Shown piece after piece: positions 46,087 through 56,958 of a stretch of 64,000 nucleotides of DNA. The stretch lies in the NCBI GenBank assembly GCA_030426545.1, contig JAUHYL010000008.1, forward strand, positions 1 to 64,000. The letters are read 5' to 3'. A model generated the notes under the pieces. It worked only from the letters and a program-made list of their open reading frames with translations. It was not told the DNA's origin and did not search any database. The DNA comes from Gammaproteobacteria bacterium (GTDB taxonomy: Bacteria; Pseudomonadota; Gammaproteobacteria; Pseudomonadales; Halieaceae). The stretch's first letter is position 1, and each line of letters opens with the position of its first letter. A program made the translations under genes and the position numbers.

Positions 46087-46391
46087 GCAGCGCCCGCCGC
46101 AGGTTTGTCGTCGCGCAGCTTTGCAAGTTCAAGCCGGGTTTTTTCCAGCTGCCGCCGCGAGGCACCCAGCGATGCCCGCAGCCGCACCATGATCGCGGAA
46201 GACACCAACATACCGACAAGGCCGCCCAGCGCGAAGGCACCCAGTACCCATAACGCCAGGCTCTGCGGTGAAAAGGTATACACCAGCACATCCAGCGGCA
46301 CCGGCGCCTGATTTTGCAGAGCAAACAGCGTGCCGACGCCGATCATCGCCAACACGAGCAACAGGGTGATCAGCTTGCGTAAAAGTTTCAT
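46083..46391 (-). CDS. lapA: LapA-domain membrane protein
   Basis: This 102-aa protein has two membrane helices ([20 protein letters not shown] and [20 protein letters not shown]) and a coiled-coil tail ([17 protein letters not shown]). It belongs to the lipopolysaccharide assembly protein A family. In E. coli lapA is followed by lapB before pyrF; here pyrF follows directly with a 4-nt overlap, so lapB is not in this operon. Confidence 0.85.
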   Translation of the reverse strand: MKLLRKLITLLLVLAMIGVGTLFALQNQAPVPLDVLVYTFSPQSLALWVLGAFALGGLVGMLVSSAIMVRLRASLGASRRQLEKTRLELAKLRDDKPAAGAA

Positions 46392-46601
46392 TCAATGCGC
46401 CCCTCGGTTTCCAGACAATAAATCAATCAGTGTGAGCGCAAGATCATACCGGCTGTGCTTGCCAGAACAAGTTTTTCGGCGGTGGGCTTTTCCCGCGCAG
46501 GGATCGCGGAGCCAGGTGATGAACAGAAAGGTCTGTGGCGGAGGAACTAGCGGAGGTCAGACAGGTTGGAGGCGTGTATCCAGAGGCACAGTGCTGGGAT
46601 T

Positions 46602-46898
46602 TTACAATCCCATCTGCAGGCCCAGGTTGACGCGCTCGCGCAGTTCCTTGCCGGGCTTGAAATGCGGGACGTACTTGCCGCTCAACTCCACGGCATCGCC
46701 GGTCTTCGGATTGCGACCGCGTCGCGGTTCGCGAAAATGCAGGGAAAAGCTGCCAAAGCCGCGAATCTCGATACGCTCGCCATTCGCCAACGCCTGCGAC
46801 ATGTGCTCCAGAATCATTTTCACTGCCAGCTCGACGTCCTTCGCGGACAACTGCGCCTGCTTGGCGGCAATGGATTCGATCAGTTCGCTCTTGGTCAT
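46602..46898 (-). CDS. ihfB: Integration host factor subunit beta
   Basis: This 98-aa HU/IHF-family protein starts [20 protein letters not shown] with [20 protein letters not shown] and [20 protein letters not shown], typical of IHF-beta. It partners the IhfA encoded near 0.6 kb. AGGAGG lies 4 nt before the ATG. It sits downstream of rpsA, the conserved location. Confidence 0.97.
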   Translation of the reverse strand: MTKSELIESIAAKQAQLSAKDVELAVKMILEHMSQALANGERIEIRGFGSFSLHFREPRRGRNPKTGDAVELSGKYVPHFKPGKELRERVNLGLQMGL

Positions 46899-47094
46899 GC
46901 AGCCTCCTCTGCCGAGGTCTTGTTATCTCTACACTTAAAGTAGGACTATTTTGGACTCTGGGCGGGGATAGCGCAAGTCCTTATTTTATATAGAAAAGTT
47001 CACTAAAAGGCGTGGGGGCCAGCGCCGTCATCGCGCCTGTGCGCCGCGCTCACGCCACGGCGGGGCATTATCCGGCCCCGTCTTGCGGCGGCCG

Positions 47095-47130
47095 GAATCA
47101 AAAAAGGCCCGCTGACGCGGACCTTTTCAC
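47095..47130 (-). terminator. Rho-independent terminator after rpsA
   Basis: The minus strand has AAGGTCCGCG-TCA-GCGGGCCTT followed by TTTT. The stem has one mismatch pair. It ends the rpsA transcript 40 nt after the stop codon and isolates ihfB. Confidence 0.85.
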
Positions 47131-47169
47131 GGTGCGGAAGCAGGCACGCCTGCTTCCCGAAGGGACGAA

Positions 47170-48846
47170 TCAGCTATCGCCCATCTGCGCCTTGATCAGG
47201 TCGCCGATTGTGCCCGGTGAAGCGGCCTCCTGCTCCTGATCCTTGAGGGACTTCACGGCTTCCTTCTCATCGTCGTAGTCCTTGGCCTTGATAGACAGGG
47301 CCAGGCCGCGGTTCTTGCGATCCACAGAAATGATCTTCGCCTCTACGCTGTCGCCGACTTTAAAGGAATTGCGCGCGTCCTCGACACGATCGCGGGAGAT
47401 ATCTGAAGCTTTCAGCACACCTTCCACTTCATCCGCCAGCTTGATCACAACGGCCTTGGCGTCCACCTCGATGACCTCGCCGGTAACGATGGCGCCACGA
47501 TCATGCTCGGAGACGTAGTTGCCGAAAGGATCGTCTTCCAGCTGCTTGATCCCCAGAGAGATACGCTCACGCTCCGGATCGATAGACAGGATAACCGTCT
47601 CGATCTCGTCGCCCTTCTTGTAGTTGCGTACCGCTTCCTCACCAGTCTCGTTCCAGCTGATATCTGACAGGTGCACCAGGCCGTCGATGTTGCCTTCCAG
47701 GCCAATGAAGATGCCAAAGTCGGTGATCGACTTGATACTGCCGGCAATCTTGTCGCCCTTGGCGTACTGCGACGCAAACGCATCCCAGGGGTTCTGCTGG
47801 CACTGCTTGATGCCAAGCGAGATACGACGGCGCTCTTCGTCGATATCCAGCACCATCACCTCTACCTCGTCGCCGAGGTTGACGATTTTGGAAGGGTGTA
47901 CGTTCTTGTTGGTCCAGTCCATTTCGGAGACGTGTACCAGGCCCTCGACACCCTCTTCCAGCTCGGCAAAGCAGCCGTAGTCGGTAAGGTTGGTGATCTT
48001 GGCCTGAACACGGCTGCCCTCGGGGTAGCGACCGGTGATCTCCACCCAGGGATCCTCGCCCAGTTGCTTCAAGCCCAGTGACACGCGGTTGCGCTCACGG
48101 TCGAACTTGAGAATCTTGACGTCGATTTCCTGGCCCACTTCCACGATCTCGGAGGGGTGCTTGATACGTTTCCAGGCCATATCGGTAATGTGCAGCAGGC
48201 CGTCTACGCCACCGAGGTCGACGAAGGCGCCGTAGTCGGTGAGGTTCTTGACGATGCCCTTGACGGACATGCCTTCCTGCAGTGTCTCCAGCAGCGCCTC
48301 GCGCTCCTCGGAGTTGGCTGCCTCCATCACCGCACGACGTGAAACCACCACGTTGTTGCGCTTCTGGTCCAGCTTGATGACCTTGAATTCCAGTTCCTTG
48401 CCTTCCAGGTGCACGGTTTCGCGCACCGGACGCACGTCTACCAACGAGCCGGGCAGGAACGCGCGGATACCGCTGATATCCACGGTGAAGCCACCCTTGA
48501 CCTTGCCGTTGATGACACCGGTGACCACTTCTTCTGCCTCGTGGGCGGCTTCCAGATCTTTCCACGCTTCGGCACGCTTGGCCTTCTCGCGGGACAGTTT
48601 GGTCTCACCGAAACCGTCTTCCACGGTCTCCAGTGCAACCTGCACTTCGTCACCGATACTCAGCGTGCATTCGCCGCCAGCATCTGTGAACTGGTCACGA
48701 GGGATGACGCCTTCGGACTTCAGGCCCGCGTGGACGGTGACCCACTCGTTATCGATGTCGATTACCACGCCGGTCACAATGGCACCGGGCTTCATATCGA
48801 CGGTTTTCAGACTTTCTTCAAAGAGTTCAGCGAAGGATTCGCTCAT
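47170..48846 (-). CDS. rpsA: 30S ribosomal protein S1
   Basis: This 558-aa protein contains six S1 OB-fold repeats (for example [60 protein letters not shown]). S1 helps unfold and bind mRNA on the 30S subunit. The Shine-Dalgarno is weak (AGG, 9 nt away), as often seen for rpsA, which is autoregulated through its leader in E. coli. The leader here holds a low-complexity AGTAGT-rich tract. It lies downstream of cmk, the usual arrangement. Confidence 0.98.
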   Translation of the reverse strand: MSESFAELFEESLKTVDMKPGAIVTGVVIDIDNEWVTVHAGLKSEGVIPRDQFTDAGGECTLSIGDEVQVALETVEDGFGETKLSREKAKRAEAWKDLEAAHEAEEVVTGVINGKVKGGFTVDISGIRAFLPGSLVDVRPVRETVHLEGKELEFKVIKLDQKRNNVVVSRRAVMEAANSEEREALLETLQEGMSVKGIVKNLTDYGAFVDLGGVDGLLHITDMAWKRIKHPSEIVEVGQEIDVKILKFDRERNRVSLGLKQLGEDPWVEITGRYPEGSRVQAKITNLTDYGCFAELEEGVEGLVHVSEMDWTNKNVHPSKIVNLGDEVEVMVLDIDEERRRISLGIKQCQQNPWDAFASQYAKGDKIAGSIKSITDFGIFIGLEGNIDGLVHLSDISWNETGEEAVRNYKKGDEIETVILSIDPERERISLGIKQLEDDPFGNYVSEHDRGAIVTGEVIEVDAKAVVIKLADEVEGVLKASDISRDRVEDARNSFKVGDSVEAKIISVDRKNRGLALSIKAKDYDDEKEAVKSLKDQEQEAASPGTIGDLIKAQMGDS

Positions 48847-48959
48847 TAGACATTACCTGTAATACCAGGGGGGTATCCCCTGCTCCGCGGCCTCCAGTCG
48901 ACCGGGGTCATTTAGTGTTTACCGCTGCTGCTTCGAGTGCTGGATCGTGCAAACAGCGC

Positions 48960-49012
48960 GGCTGTTGTTACTACTACTTCTGCTACTGTTACTACTTTCA
49001 CTGCCACTGTCG
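48960..49012 (-). repeat. Low-complexity tract in the rpsA leader
   Basis: The minus strand reads a degenerate run of AGTAGTAACA/GTAGCAGAAGTAGTAG type about 115-165 nt before the rpsA start. It is not a perfect microsatellite. It is unpaired-looking and A/G-rich, unlike the surrounding GC-rich sequence, so it may be an S1-binding or standby region. Confidence 0.55.
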
Positions 49013-49049
49013 TGACAGGTTTACCGCGGAGAGTGTCTGTAAGGCTGGC

Positions 49050-49739
49050 CTAACCCATGCCCTCGAGACCACGCTCCTTCACCGCTGCCATGACCTGCTC
49101 GAAAACTTCCTCGATCGACAGGCTGCTGGTATCGATGATGATGGCGTCTTCAGCCGGCACCAGAGGGGCGACATCGCGCGTCGAATCGCGCTCATCACGT
49201 TCCTGGATATCCCGCAGAAGGCGCGGGAGACTAACACTTTCCCCCTTTGCAATCAACTGCTTATGGCGCCTGCGCGCCCGCTCCCCGGCGCTTGCAGTGA
49301 GGAAGAATTTGAGCGGCGCATCACTGAACACGACCGTACCCATATCGCGCCCGTCGGCCACCAGCCCGGGCGGTTGGCGCATCTGCCGTTGCCTCGCCAA
49401 AAGCGCCGTACGCACACTCGGGATTGCCGCGACGGTGGAGGCCCCGCGGCCCCCTTCCTCGGTGCGAATCGCATCGCTGACATCTTCGCCTTTGTAAGCG
49501 ACCAGGACCTCGCCGTCGGCGCTGCCGGTGAAACGAACATCCAGGTTTCGCGCGACTTCCGTCACCGCCTCGGCGTCATCCCAGGCAACGCCCTCAATGA
49601 CGCAGGCCTGCCCCGTCACCCGATAAAGCGCGCCGGAATCAAGCAGGTGCCAGCCCAGGTGATCGGACAAACGGTGCGCAATCGTGCCCTTACCCACGCC
49701 GGAGGGGCCATCAACGGTGATCACAGGCGAGGCGCTCAT
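49050..49739 (-). CDS. cmk: Cytidylate kinase
   Basis: This 229-aa NMP kinase has P-loop GPSGVGKGTIAHRL at the N terminus, CMP-binding insert region, RGASTVAAIPSVRTALLARQ, and VADGRDMGTVVF. It converts CMP/dCMP to the diphosphates. Its start overlaps the aroA stop by 4 nt. It precedes rpsA, as in other gammaproteobacteria. Confidence 0.97.
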   Translation of the reverse strand: MSASPVITVDGPSGVGKGTIAHRLSDHLGWHLLDSGALYRVTGQACVIEGVAWDDAEAVTEVARNLDVRFTGSADGEVLVAYKGEDVSDAIRTEEGGRGASTVAAIPSVRTALLARQRQMRQPPGLVADGRDMGTVVFSDAPLKFFLTASAGERARRRHKQLIAKGESVSLPRLLRDIQERDERDSTRDVAPLVPAEDAIIIDTSSLSIEEVFEQVMAAVKERGLEGMG

Positions 49740-51055
49740 CCGGTGCTGCTCTCGATGTGCAGGCCCGCCTGCGCAGCCAGCTGTTCGAAACCGGGAAATG
49801 AGGTCGCGACATGGTCGCAGTCGAGCACCTCGATGGGCTGCGCCGCGCGCAGGCCGGCGATGGCGAACGCCATGGCAATACGGTGGTCGAGGAAGGTACG
49901 CACGGCGCCGCCGCCCAGGCTGCCACCCTCAACAATGATACCGTCCTCCAGCACCTGGGTGCGGATACCCAGCGTGCTCAGGCCCTCCGCCATGGCGGCT
50001 ATGCGATCACTCTCCTTGACCCGCAATTCCTGCGCACCGCGCAGCACGGTTTGTCCCTCGGCGCAGGCTGCGGCGATAAACAATGCCGGGAATTCATCGA
50101 TGGCCAGCGGGACCTGGTCTGCGGGTATCTCTATGCCCCGCAGCGGCGCGTGACGCACGCGAATATCAGCCACTGGCTCGCCGCCCACTTCACGCTCGTT
50201 TTGCAGCGTGATATCGGCACCCATGAGACGCAGGATGGTCAGTACGCCATCCCGTGTCGGGTTTATACCCACGTGCGTGAGCAGGAGATCGGAACCCGGC
50301 GCGATACTCGCACCAACGAGGAAAAAGGCCGCCGAGGAAATATCCGCCGGGACGTCGATTTCGCAGCCGCGCAGTGCACCGCCGCCCTGCAGCGAAACGG
50401 TGCTGCCCTTGCGGCGCACCGTGTAACCAAAACCGCCCAGCATGCGCTCGGTGTGATCCCGGGTCGGCGCCGGTTCAGTGACAGCGGTCTCGCCCTCCGC
50501 GTACAGCCCGGCAAGCAGCACGCAGGACTTCACCTGTGCGCTGGCCATGGGAAGTTCGTAATGAATTCCCTTTAACGCCTTGCCGCCACGAATGCGCAGG
50601 GGTGGCCGACCACCCTCGGCCGCCTCAATGTGCGCGCCCATAAGTGTCAGTGGCTCTATCACCCGTCCCATGGGACGACTGCACAGGGAGGCATCGCCGG
50701 AGAGTTCGCTGTCAAATGGCTGACCCGCGAGCAGGCCAACCAGCAGGCGCATACCGGTACCGGCATTGCCAAGATCCAGGGCAGCATCCGCTGCACGCAA
50801 ACCGTGCAAGCCAACGCCGTTTACCACTACCTCACCGCGCGCGGGACGCTCGATCTGAACACCCATAGCGCGAAACGCCTCTAGCGTGGCCAGCGCGTCT
50901 TCCCCTTCGAGAAAACCGCTGATACGCGTACGGCCTTCAGCCAGCGCACCCAGCATTATGGAGCGGTGAGAAATGGATTTATCGCCGGGTACGCGCAACT
51001 CACCCACGAGCGCCCCGCCCGGCTGTACGCTGAATTTCATGGCGTCATTGCTCAC
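49736..51055 (-). CDS. aroA: 3-phosphoshikimate 1-carboxyvinyltransferase (EPSP synthase)
   Basis: This 439-aa shikimate pathway enzyme has the PEP/shikimate-binding signatures GDKSISHRSIMLGALAEG and LGNAGTGMRLL, and RVKESDRI near the C-terminal third. In Pseudomonas the equivalent is reported fused to tyrA; here they are separate genes with 79 nt between. Overlaps cmk by 4 nt. Confidence 0.97.
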   Translation of the reverse strand: MSNDAMKFSVQPGGALVGELRVPGDKSISHRSIMLGALAEGRTRISGFLEGEDALATLEAFRAMGVQIERPARGEVVVNGVGLHGLRAADAALDLGNAGTGMRLLVGLLAGQPFDSELSGDASLCSRPMGRVIEPLTLMGAHIEAAEGGRPPLRIRGGKALKGIHYELPMASAQVKSCVLLAGLYAEGETAVTEPAPTRDHTERMLGGFGYTVRRKGSTVSLQGGGALRGCEIDVPADISSAAFFLVGASIAPGSDLLLTHVGINPTRDGVLTILRLMGADITLQNEREVGGEPVADIRVRHAPLRGIEIPADQVPLAIDEFPALFIAAACAEGQTVLRGAQELRVKESDRIAAMAEGLSTLGIRTQVLEDGIIVEGGSLGGGAVRTFLDHRIAMAFAIAGLRAAQPIEVLDCDHVATSFPGFEQLAAQAGLHIESSTG

Positions 51056-51134
51056 TGTCTGCGATCACTTTGTTGTCGTTGCCTGTCTGCTCGGGGTTGG
51101 ATAGTGCAGTCACCCGTAGATTGCTCGCGCATGC

Positions 51135-52028
51135 TCACTGACCCGAGCGTTCGGTCAGCTGATGTGCGAAGGCATCGCGAGCGGTTTTGGCGCGCTCAAA
51201 CATCTGCTCCATCGCCTTACCATCCCCGGCGGCGATGGCGGCACGCAACTGCCCGAGATGTCCGCCAAAATCATCCATCGCCTGCAACAATGCATCGCGA
51301 TTGGCGAGGGCGATGTCGCGCCACATAATCGGGTCCGAGGAGGCGATGCGCGTAAAATCCCTGAATCCTCCGGCCGCGCAGCGGAAAATCTCGTCGCTGT
51401 CGCCAGAGGCTGCAAGAGCATCCACCAGTGCGTAGGCCAGTACATGCGGGAGATGACTGGTGGCAGCGAGTACCCGGTCGTGCGTATCGACATCCATCTC
51501 CACAACCTCCGCCCCGGTGCTTTCCCACATGGCCCGAACCAGTTCTACGGCGTCCGCTGCATTGCTCTGCTCAGGTGTAAGAATGACGCGGTGGTCAACG
51601 AACAGGTCTTCCGTGGAGGCATCAACCCCGCTGCGCTCCGAGCCGGCAATGGGGTGCCCCAGTACAAAACGAGGTGGCAGCGCACCGCAAATTTCTACCG
51701 CACTGTCGCGGATGTTGCCTTTCACGCTGGCGACATCCGTGACCACCGGGCCGCCCTCCCCCAGCAGCGGCAAAATCGTTTGCAGGACATCAGCGGCGGT
51801 CAGCGTCGGTGTGCAGATCACCAGGATGTCTGCCTGAGCTACCGCTTCTGCGATATCCAGCGTGTAGTCATCGATAACGCCGAGCTCAACGCCGCGCTGT
51901 AGCGACGGTTCGCGATAGCCGCAACCAATGAAACGCTCGCAGAACCCGGTGCCGCGCAAGGCGCGCGCCAGCGAGCCACCGATCAGGCCCAGACCGAGAA
52001 TGACCAGCGTCTTTTGCGGCAGCGCCAC
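51135..52028 (-). CDS. tyrA: Prephenate dehydrogenase
   Basis: This 297-aa enzyme makes 4-hydroxyphenylpyruvate on the tyrosine branch. It has the NAD-binding GLGLIGGSLARAL start, TDVASVKGNI, and the substrate loop GHPIAGSERSG with catalytic His. The length is that of a monofunctional enzyme with no chorismate mutase or ACT domain. It starts 6 nt after pheA, suggesting one transcript. Confidence 0.95.
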   Translation of the reverse strand: MALPQKTLVILGLGLIGGSLARALRGTGFCERFIGCGYREPSLQRGVELGVIDDYTLDIAEAVAQADILVICTPTLTAADVLQTILPLLGEGGPVVTDVASVKGNIRDSAVEICGALPPRFVLGHPIAGSERSGVDASTEDLFVDHRVILTPEQSNAADAVELVRAMWESTGAEVVEMDVDTHDRVLAATSHLPHVLAYALVDALAASGDSDEIFRCAAGGFRDFTRIASSDPIMWRDIALANRDALLQAMDDFGGHLGQLRAAIAAGDGKAMEQMFERAKTARDAFAHQLTERSGQ

Positions 52029-52034
52029 CGGGTT

Positions 52035-53144
52035 TTACAACACGGCCTGGGGGTAGGACCCCAGGATCTTGAGCATAATTGACTGCTCGCGCAGACCTTC
52101 AAGTATCGCGGCGACATGCGCCTGTTCGTGGTGACCTTCAAACTCGATGAAGAACACATAGGCCCATTTTTCTGTGCGCGAAGGACGTGAATCGATGCGG
52201 GTAAGGCTGACACCACCTTCCTGAAACGGCTGCAACAGGGCGAACAACGCGCCGGGGCGGTTGCGGCTGGCAACAATGATCGAGGTTTTATCGTTGCCAG
52301 ACGAGGGCACTTCCTCGCGACCAATGACCAGGAAACGTGTGCTGTTGTCGGAGAAATCCTCGATATGACTGGCCAGCTTGTCCAGGCCGTAAAGTTCTGC
52401 CGCCAGGTCACCGGCCACTGCAGCCACACCGTTTTGCTGCGATGCCGAGCGCGCGGCTTCACCGTTGCTACTGACGGCGCGCAACTCTACCTGCGGCCAG
52501 TGTTTCTCCAGCCAGCCACGGCACTGGGCCAGCGCCTGCTCATGCGCGCATATTTGCTGTACATCGCCGGCAGCAGTACCCGGCGCCACCAGCAGATGGT
52601 GGCTGATACGCATCTCCACTTCGCCGGAAATCTTGACGCTGGAATCCATGAACTTGTCGAGGGTGCGACTCACCATACCCTCGGTGGAGTTCTCGACCGG
52701 GACAACGCCGTAATTACACTCGCCCGACTCCACCTGTAAAAAAACCTCGTCGATGCTCGCCTGCGGCGCGCAGATGGCGGCATGGCCAAAGTGCTTGATT
52801 GCGGCCGCCTGCGTGAATGTACCTTCCGGACCGAGGTAGGCAACGTGTAGCGGGCGCTCCAGCGCCAGACAGGCAGACATGATTTCGCGAAAAATGTGCG
52901 CCACGGTGGTCGGCTGCAAGGGGCCGGTGTCACGCGACATGATGCGTTGCAGCACCTGCGCCTCGCGTTCCGGACGGTAGAACACCACATCCTCGACACT
53001 GCCGCCGTTGGATTGCGCCTCTGCCAGCTTTATTTCAGCCACGCGCTGCGCGCACTCCGCCCGACGATTCAGCAGTTGCTGTATCGCCTGGTCAATGGCG
53101 TCTATATCGCCTCTTACCTGATCCAGATCCCTGTCGTCGGACAT
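52035..53144 (-). CDS. pheA: Bifunctional chorismate mutase/prephenate dehydratase (P-protein)
   Basis: This 369-aa protein has an N-terminal AroQ chorismate mutase (about 1-90, DQVRGDIDAIDQAIQQLLNR), a prephenate dehydratase domain (VAYLGPEGTFTQAAAIKHFG, ENSTEGMVSRTLD), and a C-terminal ACT domain for Phe feedback (ESRPSRTEKWAYVFF-like: IDSRPSRTEKWAYVFFIEFE). It directs chorismate to phenylpyruvate. Lies 25 nt after serC. Confidence 0.97.
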   Translation of the reverse strand: MSDDRDLDQVRGDIDAIDQAIQQLLNRRAECAQRVAEIKLAEAQSNGGSVEDVVFYRPEREAQVLQRIMSRDTGPLQPTTVAHIFREIMSACLALERPLHVAYLGPEGTFTQAAAIKHFGHAAICAPQASIDEVFLQVESGECNYGVVPVENSTEGMVSRTLDKFMDSSVKISGEVEMRISHHLLVAPGTAAGDVQQICAHEQALAQCRGWLEKHWPQVELRAVSSNGEAARSASQQNGVAAVAGDLAAELYGLDKLASHIEDFSDNSTRFLVIGREEVPSSGNDKTSIIVASRNRPGALFALLQPFQEGGVSLTRIDSRPSRTEKWAYVFFIEFEGHHEQAHVAAILEGLREQSIMLKILGSYPQAVL

Positions 53145-53169
53145 GCTTGTTCCGCCCTTTATTTTCGCA

Positions 53170-54249
53170 TCAACCGTGGCGCTGCTCGAAATCGCGCATG
53201 AAATCGATCAGGGCGTCCACCGCGTCCTCGCCCACGGCATTGTAAATGCTGGCGCGCATACCGCCCACCGAACGGTGGCCTTTCAGGTTTAACAGCCCCG
53301 CCGCTTCTGACTCCGCCAAAAAGGTCTTATCCAATTCGGCATCCGCCAGGGTGAACGGTACGTTCATCAGCGAACGGCTCGCCGGCTCGACGGGATTGGC
53401 ATAGAAAGCACTGCCATCAATCGCGGCGTACAGTTTCTGCGCTTTGCGGCGGTTGATCTCAGCCATTGCCTGCAATCCGCCCTGCTTCTCCAGCCATTCA
53501 AACACCAGGCCCGCCAGGTACAGCGCGTACGTCGGGGGGGTGTTGTACATGGACTCATTATCTGCCGCCACCTGCCAGTTGAGCATGGCCGGGCAGAGAT
53601 CATGCGCTTTGCCCAGCAGATCACGGCGCACAATCAACAGGGCCAGACCCGCCGGGCCGATGTTCTTCTGCGCACCGGCGTAAATCGCTCCGTACGCATT
53701 CACGTCGATGGGGCGCGACAGGATAGTGGACGACATGTCGACGACCAGAGGCACATCGACCTGCGGCGTCCAGGGAAACTCCACGCCGCCGATGGTTTCG
53801 TTCGGTGTGTAGTGCAGGTAGGCCGCATCCGCGCCAAGTTGCCACTCCTCAAACGGGGGAATGGTCGAAAAGTTAGTGTCCTCCGAGCTGGCGACAACGT
53901 TCACGTCGCAGTAACGCCCGGCTTCGGCAATCGCTTTCCTGGACCACTGGCCGGTGTTGACGTAGTCAGCACTGCCCTTGCCGCCAAGCAAATTTAGCGG
54001 CACGGCGGAGAATTGCGTGCTGGCTCCGCCGTGCAGGAACACGATGGCGTAGTCATCGGAGATATCGAGCAGGCGGCGCAGCGAGGCTTCGGCAGCATCG
54101 GCCACGCCGACGACTTCCGCGCTGCGATGGCTCATCTCCATAATGGACAATCCCTTGCCATGCCAGTCGAGCATTTCATCGCGCGCCGTTTGCAATACCG
54201 CTTCAGGCAGAGCGGCCGGTCCGGCACAAAAGTTGTAACAACGGGTCAT
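53170..54249 (-). CDS. serC: Phosphoserine aminotransferase
   Basis: The ATG at 54249 (MTRCYNFCAGPAALPEAVLQ) is the family-typical start; the ORF-track start 20 codons earlier would run into the gyrA terminator. The product is 359 aa. PLP lysine lies in YAGAQKNIGPAG. It works in serine and in pyridoxine biosynthesis. It begins the serC-pheA-tyrA-aroA-cmk series. Confidence 0.96.
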   Translation of the reverse strand: MTRCYNFCAGPAALPEAVLQTARDEMLDWHGKGLSIMEMSHRSAEVVGVADAAEASLRRLLDISDDYAIVFLHGGASTQFSAVPLNLLGGKGSADYVNTGQWSRKAIAEAGRYCDVNVVASSEDTNFSTIPPFEEWQLGADAAYLHYTPNETIGGVEFPWTPQVDVPLVVDMSSTILSRPIDVNAYGAIYAGAQKNIGPAGLALLIVRRDLLGKAHDLCPAMLNWQVAADNESMYNTPPTYALYLAGLVFEWLEKQGGLQAMAEINRRKAQKLYAAIDGSAFYANPVEPASRSLMNVPFTLADAELDKTFLAESEAAGLLNLKGHRSVGGMRASIYNAVGEDAVDALIDFMRDFEQRHG

Positions 54250-54270
54250 ACACCTACTTCCTTCTAGAAA

Positions 54271-54295
54271 CAAAATGCCCCCGGATCGGGGGCAC
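54271..54295 (-). terminator. Rho-independent terminator after gyrA
   Basis: TGCCCCCG-GAT-CGGGGGCA is a perfect stem, followed on the minus strand by TTTTG. It lies about 60 nt after the gyrA stop and just before serC, separating the two. Confidence 0.85.
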
Positions 54296-54354
54296 GCGAT
54301 TGTACGCAATTTTCAGCCACGGGCCGACGGGAGAATTACCGAAGCGACGTTGGC

Positions 54355-56958
54355 CTAATCCTCGGTATCGGCGCCGCCCTCCGCCTCGGGTGATACACCA
54401 GCATCATCCGCAGCACCCAGATCGTCGTCTTCCGGTTCTTCGATTCGCTCCAGTCCGACCAGTGTTTCCCCGGATTTGGTACGAATGACCCGCACACCCT
54501 GCGTGTTGCGGCCCTGCACGGACACTTCCTCCGCGCGCGTACGCACCAGCGTACCCTGGTTGGAGATCAGCATCAGTTCATCACCGGGGAAGACCTGCAC
54601 AGCACCCACCATGCGACCGTTGCGGTCCGAGCACTGCATGGCAATCACGCCCTTGGTGCCACGGCCCTTGGTCGGAAAATCTGCCACTTCTGTGCGCTTG
54701 CCGTAGCCGTTTTCCGACACGGTCAAGACTTTGCCGTCATCCGCCGGAATGATCAGCGAAATCATCGCGTGACCGGCACCCAGCTTGATGCCGCGCACGC
54801 CACGTGCGGTGCGGCCCATGGCGCGCACATCGCCCTCGCGGAAACGCACGGCCTTGCCCTCGCTGGATAACAACATCACGTCACGACCGCCGTCGGTTAT
54901 CGCGGTACCCACCAGAACGTCACCTTCCTCCAGTTCCAGCGCGCGCAGCCCAACGCTGCGCTGCCGCGCAAAGTTGGTCAGTTCGGTTTTCTTTACGGTG
55001 CCATTGGCTGTTGCCATAAAGATGTAATGGCCCTCGGTGTATTCCTGCACCGGCAGTATGGAAGTGACGCGCTCGCCCTCCTCCAGCGGCAGCAGGTTGA
55101 CCATCGGGCGTCCGCGGGAATTACGCCCCGCTACCGGGATCTGGTAGACCTTGAGCCAATAGACTTTCCCCATATTGGAAAAGCACAGGATCGTATCGTG
55201 GGTGCTGGCAATCAGCAGATGTTCCACGAAATCCTCATCTTTCACTGCGGTCGCGGACTTGCCCATGCCACCACGGCGCTGCGCCTGGTAATCGGACAGG
55301 GGCTGGGTTTTCGCATAACCGCCGTGGGAGATTGTCACCACACGATCCTCTTCCGTGATGAGATCTTCTGCGGTTAGATCGTGCTGACTGGAAGTAATTT
55401 CGGTGCGACGCTCATCGCCGTATTCGTTGACAACCTCTTCCAGCTCCTCGCGAATCACCGCCTTCAGGCGCTCGGGATCGGACAGTATTTCCAGGTAATC
55501 GGCAATTTCGCGCAGCTTTTCCTCGTATTCGCTCAGCAGCTTTTCGTGCTCCAGGCCGGTGAGGCGATGCAGACGCAAATCGAGAATGGCCTGCACCTGC
55601 GCCGGCGAGAGGAAATACTCGCCATCGTGCAAGCCATACTGCGGTTCGAGCTCATCCGGACGACAGGCGTCGGCGCCGGCGCGCTCGAGCATGCCCATCA
55701 CATCGCCAGGCAGCCAGCCTCGCGCCAGCAGTTTCTCCCTCGCCTCGGCGGGGCTGGGAGATTCCTTGATCAATGCAATCACCGGATCGATATTCGCCAG
55801 CGCGATGGCCTGGCCTTCCAGAATGTGTCCCCGCTCGCGCGCCTTGCGCAGCAGGTACATGGTGCGACGCGTCACCACCTCGCGGCGGTGGCGGATAAAC
55901 GCTTCCAGAATCTCCTTCAGGTTGAGTATCTTCGGCTGACCGTCTACCAGTGCCACCATGTTGATACCGAACACCGATTGCAGCTGCGTCTGGGCATAGA
56001 GATTGTTGAGCACCACATCGCCCAATTCACCGCGACGCAGTTCGATCACCACGCGCAGGCCGTCCTTATCGGATTCGTCGCGCAGTTCGGTAATGCCCTC
56101 GATTTTCTTCTCTTTTACCAGCTCCGCTATGCGCTCGATCAGACGCGCCTTGTTCAGCTGGTAGGGCAGCTCGTGCACGATGATGGTGTCTTTGCCCTTC
56201 TTTTCATCGCTGATGACCTCCGCGCGAGCGCGCACGTAGATGCGCCCACGACCGGTGCGATACGCCTGCACGATACCCGCACGGCCATTGATGATCGCCC
56301 CCGTGGGGAAATCCGGGCCCGGGATATGCTCCATCAGTTCGTCCACGGTCAGGTCGGGATTCGCCATCAACGCCAGGCAGCCGGCGATCACCTCGCGCAG
56401 GTTGTGAGGCGGGATATTGGTCGCCATGCCCACCGCGATACCGCTGGAGCCGTTGACCAACAGGTTGGGAACCCGGGTCGGCAGCACCGCGGGAATGCGC
56501 TCGGTGCCATCGTAATTGTCGACAAAATCAACCGTCTCTTTGTCCAGATCGGCCAGCAGCGCATGGGCGATCTTCTGCATGCGAATTTCGGTGTAACGCA
56601 TGGCAGCGGCGTTATCGCCGTCGATAGAGCCGAAGTTGCCCTGACCGTCCACCAACATGTAGCGCAGGGAAAAGGGCTGTGCCATGCGCACAATGGTGTC
56701 GTACACGGCCGAATCGCCATGCGGGTGATATTTACCAATCACATCGCCGACCACGCGCGCTGACTTCTTGTAGGCCTTGTTCCAGTCGTTATTCAGTTCG
56801 TTCATGGCGAACAGCACGCGCCGGTGCACCGGCTTCAATCCGTCCCTTACATCCGGCAGCGCCCTGCCCACGATCACGCTCATGGCGTAATCGAGGTAGG
56901 ATTGCTTCATCTCGTCCTCGATGCTGACGGGAAGGATTTCCTTGGCTATGTCACCCAT
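54355..56958 (-). CDS. gyrA: DNA gyrase subunit A
   Basis: This 867-aa type IIA topoisomerase subunit has the winged-helix/tower core with catalytic Tyr in [14 protein letters not shown] and the quinolone-region sequence [20 protein letters not shown]. The C-terminal beta-pinwheel follows, and the GyrA-box is present ([10 protein letters not shown]). The acidic C-terminal tail ([15 protein letters not shown]) is typical. At the quinolone hot-spot positions the residues are Ser and Asp (GDSAVYD), the usual wild-type pair. Confidence 0.98.
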   Translation of the reverse strand: MGDIAKEILPVSIEDEMKQSYLDYAMSVIVGRALPDVRDGLKPVHRRVLFAMNELNNDWNKAYKKSARVVGDVIGKYHPHGDSAVYDTIVRMAQPFSLRYMLVDGQGNFGSIDGDNAAAMRYTEIRMQKIAHALLADLDKETVDFVDNYDGTERIPAVLPTRVPNLLVNGSSGIAVGMATNIPPHNLREVIAGCLALMANPDLTVDELMEHIPGPDFPTGAIINGRAGIVQAYRTGRGRIYVRARAEVISDEKKGKDTIIVHELPYQLNKARLIERIAELVKEKKIEGITELRDESDKDGLRVVIELRRGELGDVVLNNLYAQTQLQSVFGINMVALVDGQPKILNLKEILEAFIRHRREVVTRRTMYLLRKARERGHILEGQAIALANIDPVIALIKESPSPAEAREKLLARGWLPGDVMGMLERAGADACRPDELEPQYGLHDGEYFLSPAQVQAILDLRLHRLTGLEHEKLLSEYEEKLREIADYLEILSDPERLKAVIREELEEVVNEYGDERRTEITSSQHDLTAEDLITEEDRVVTISHGGYAKTQPLSDYQAQRRGGMGKSATAVKDEDFVEHLLIASTHDTILCFSNMGKVYWLKVYQIPVAGRNSRGRPMVNLLPLEEGERVTSILPVQEYTEGHYIFMATANGTVKKTELTNFARQRSVGLRALELEEGDVLVGTAITDGGRDVMLLSSEGKAVRFREGDVRAMGRTARGVRGIKLGAGHAMISLIIPADDGKVLTVSENGYGKRTEVADFPTKGRGTKGVIAMQCSDRNGRMVGAVQVFPGDELMLISNQGTLVRTRAEEVSVQGRNTQGVRVIRTKSGETLVGLERIEEPEDDDLGAADDAGVSPEAEGGADTED

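Noticed and set aside
55381-56763. 460-aa plus-strand ORF opposite gyrA
   Set aside because: Antisense shadow of gyrA; composition is biased and no family is recognisable.
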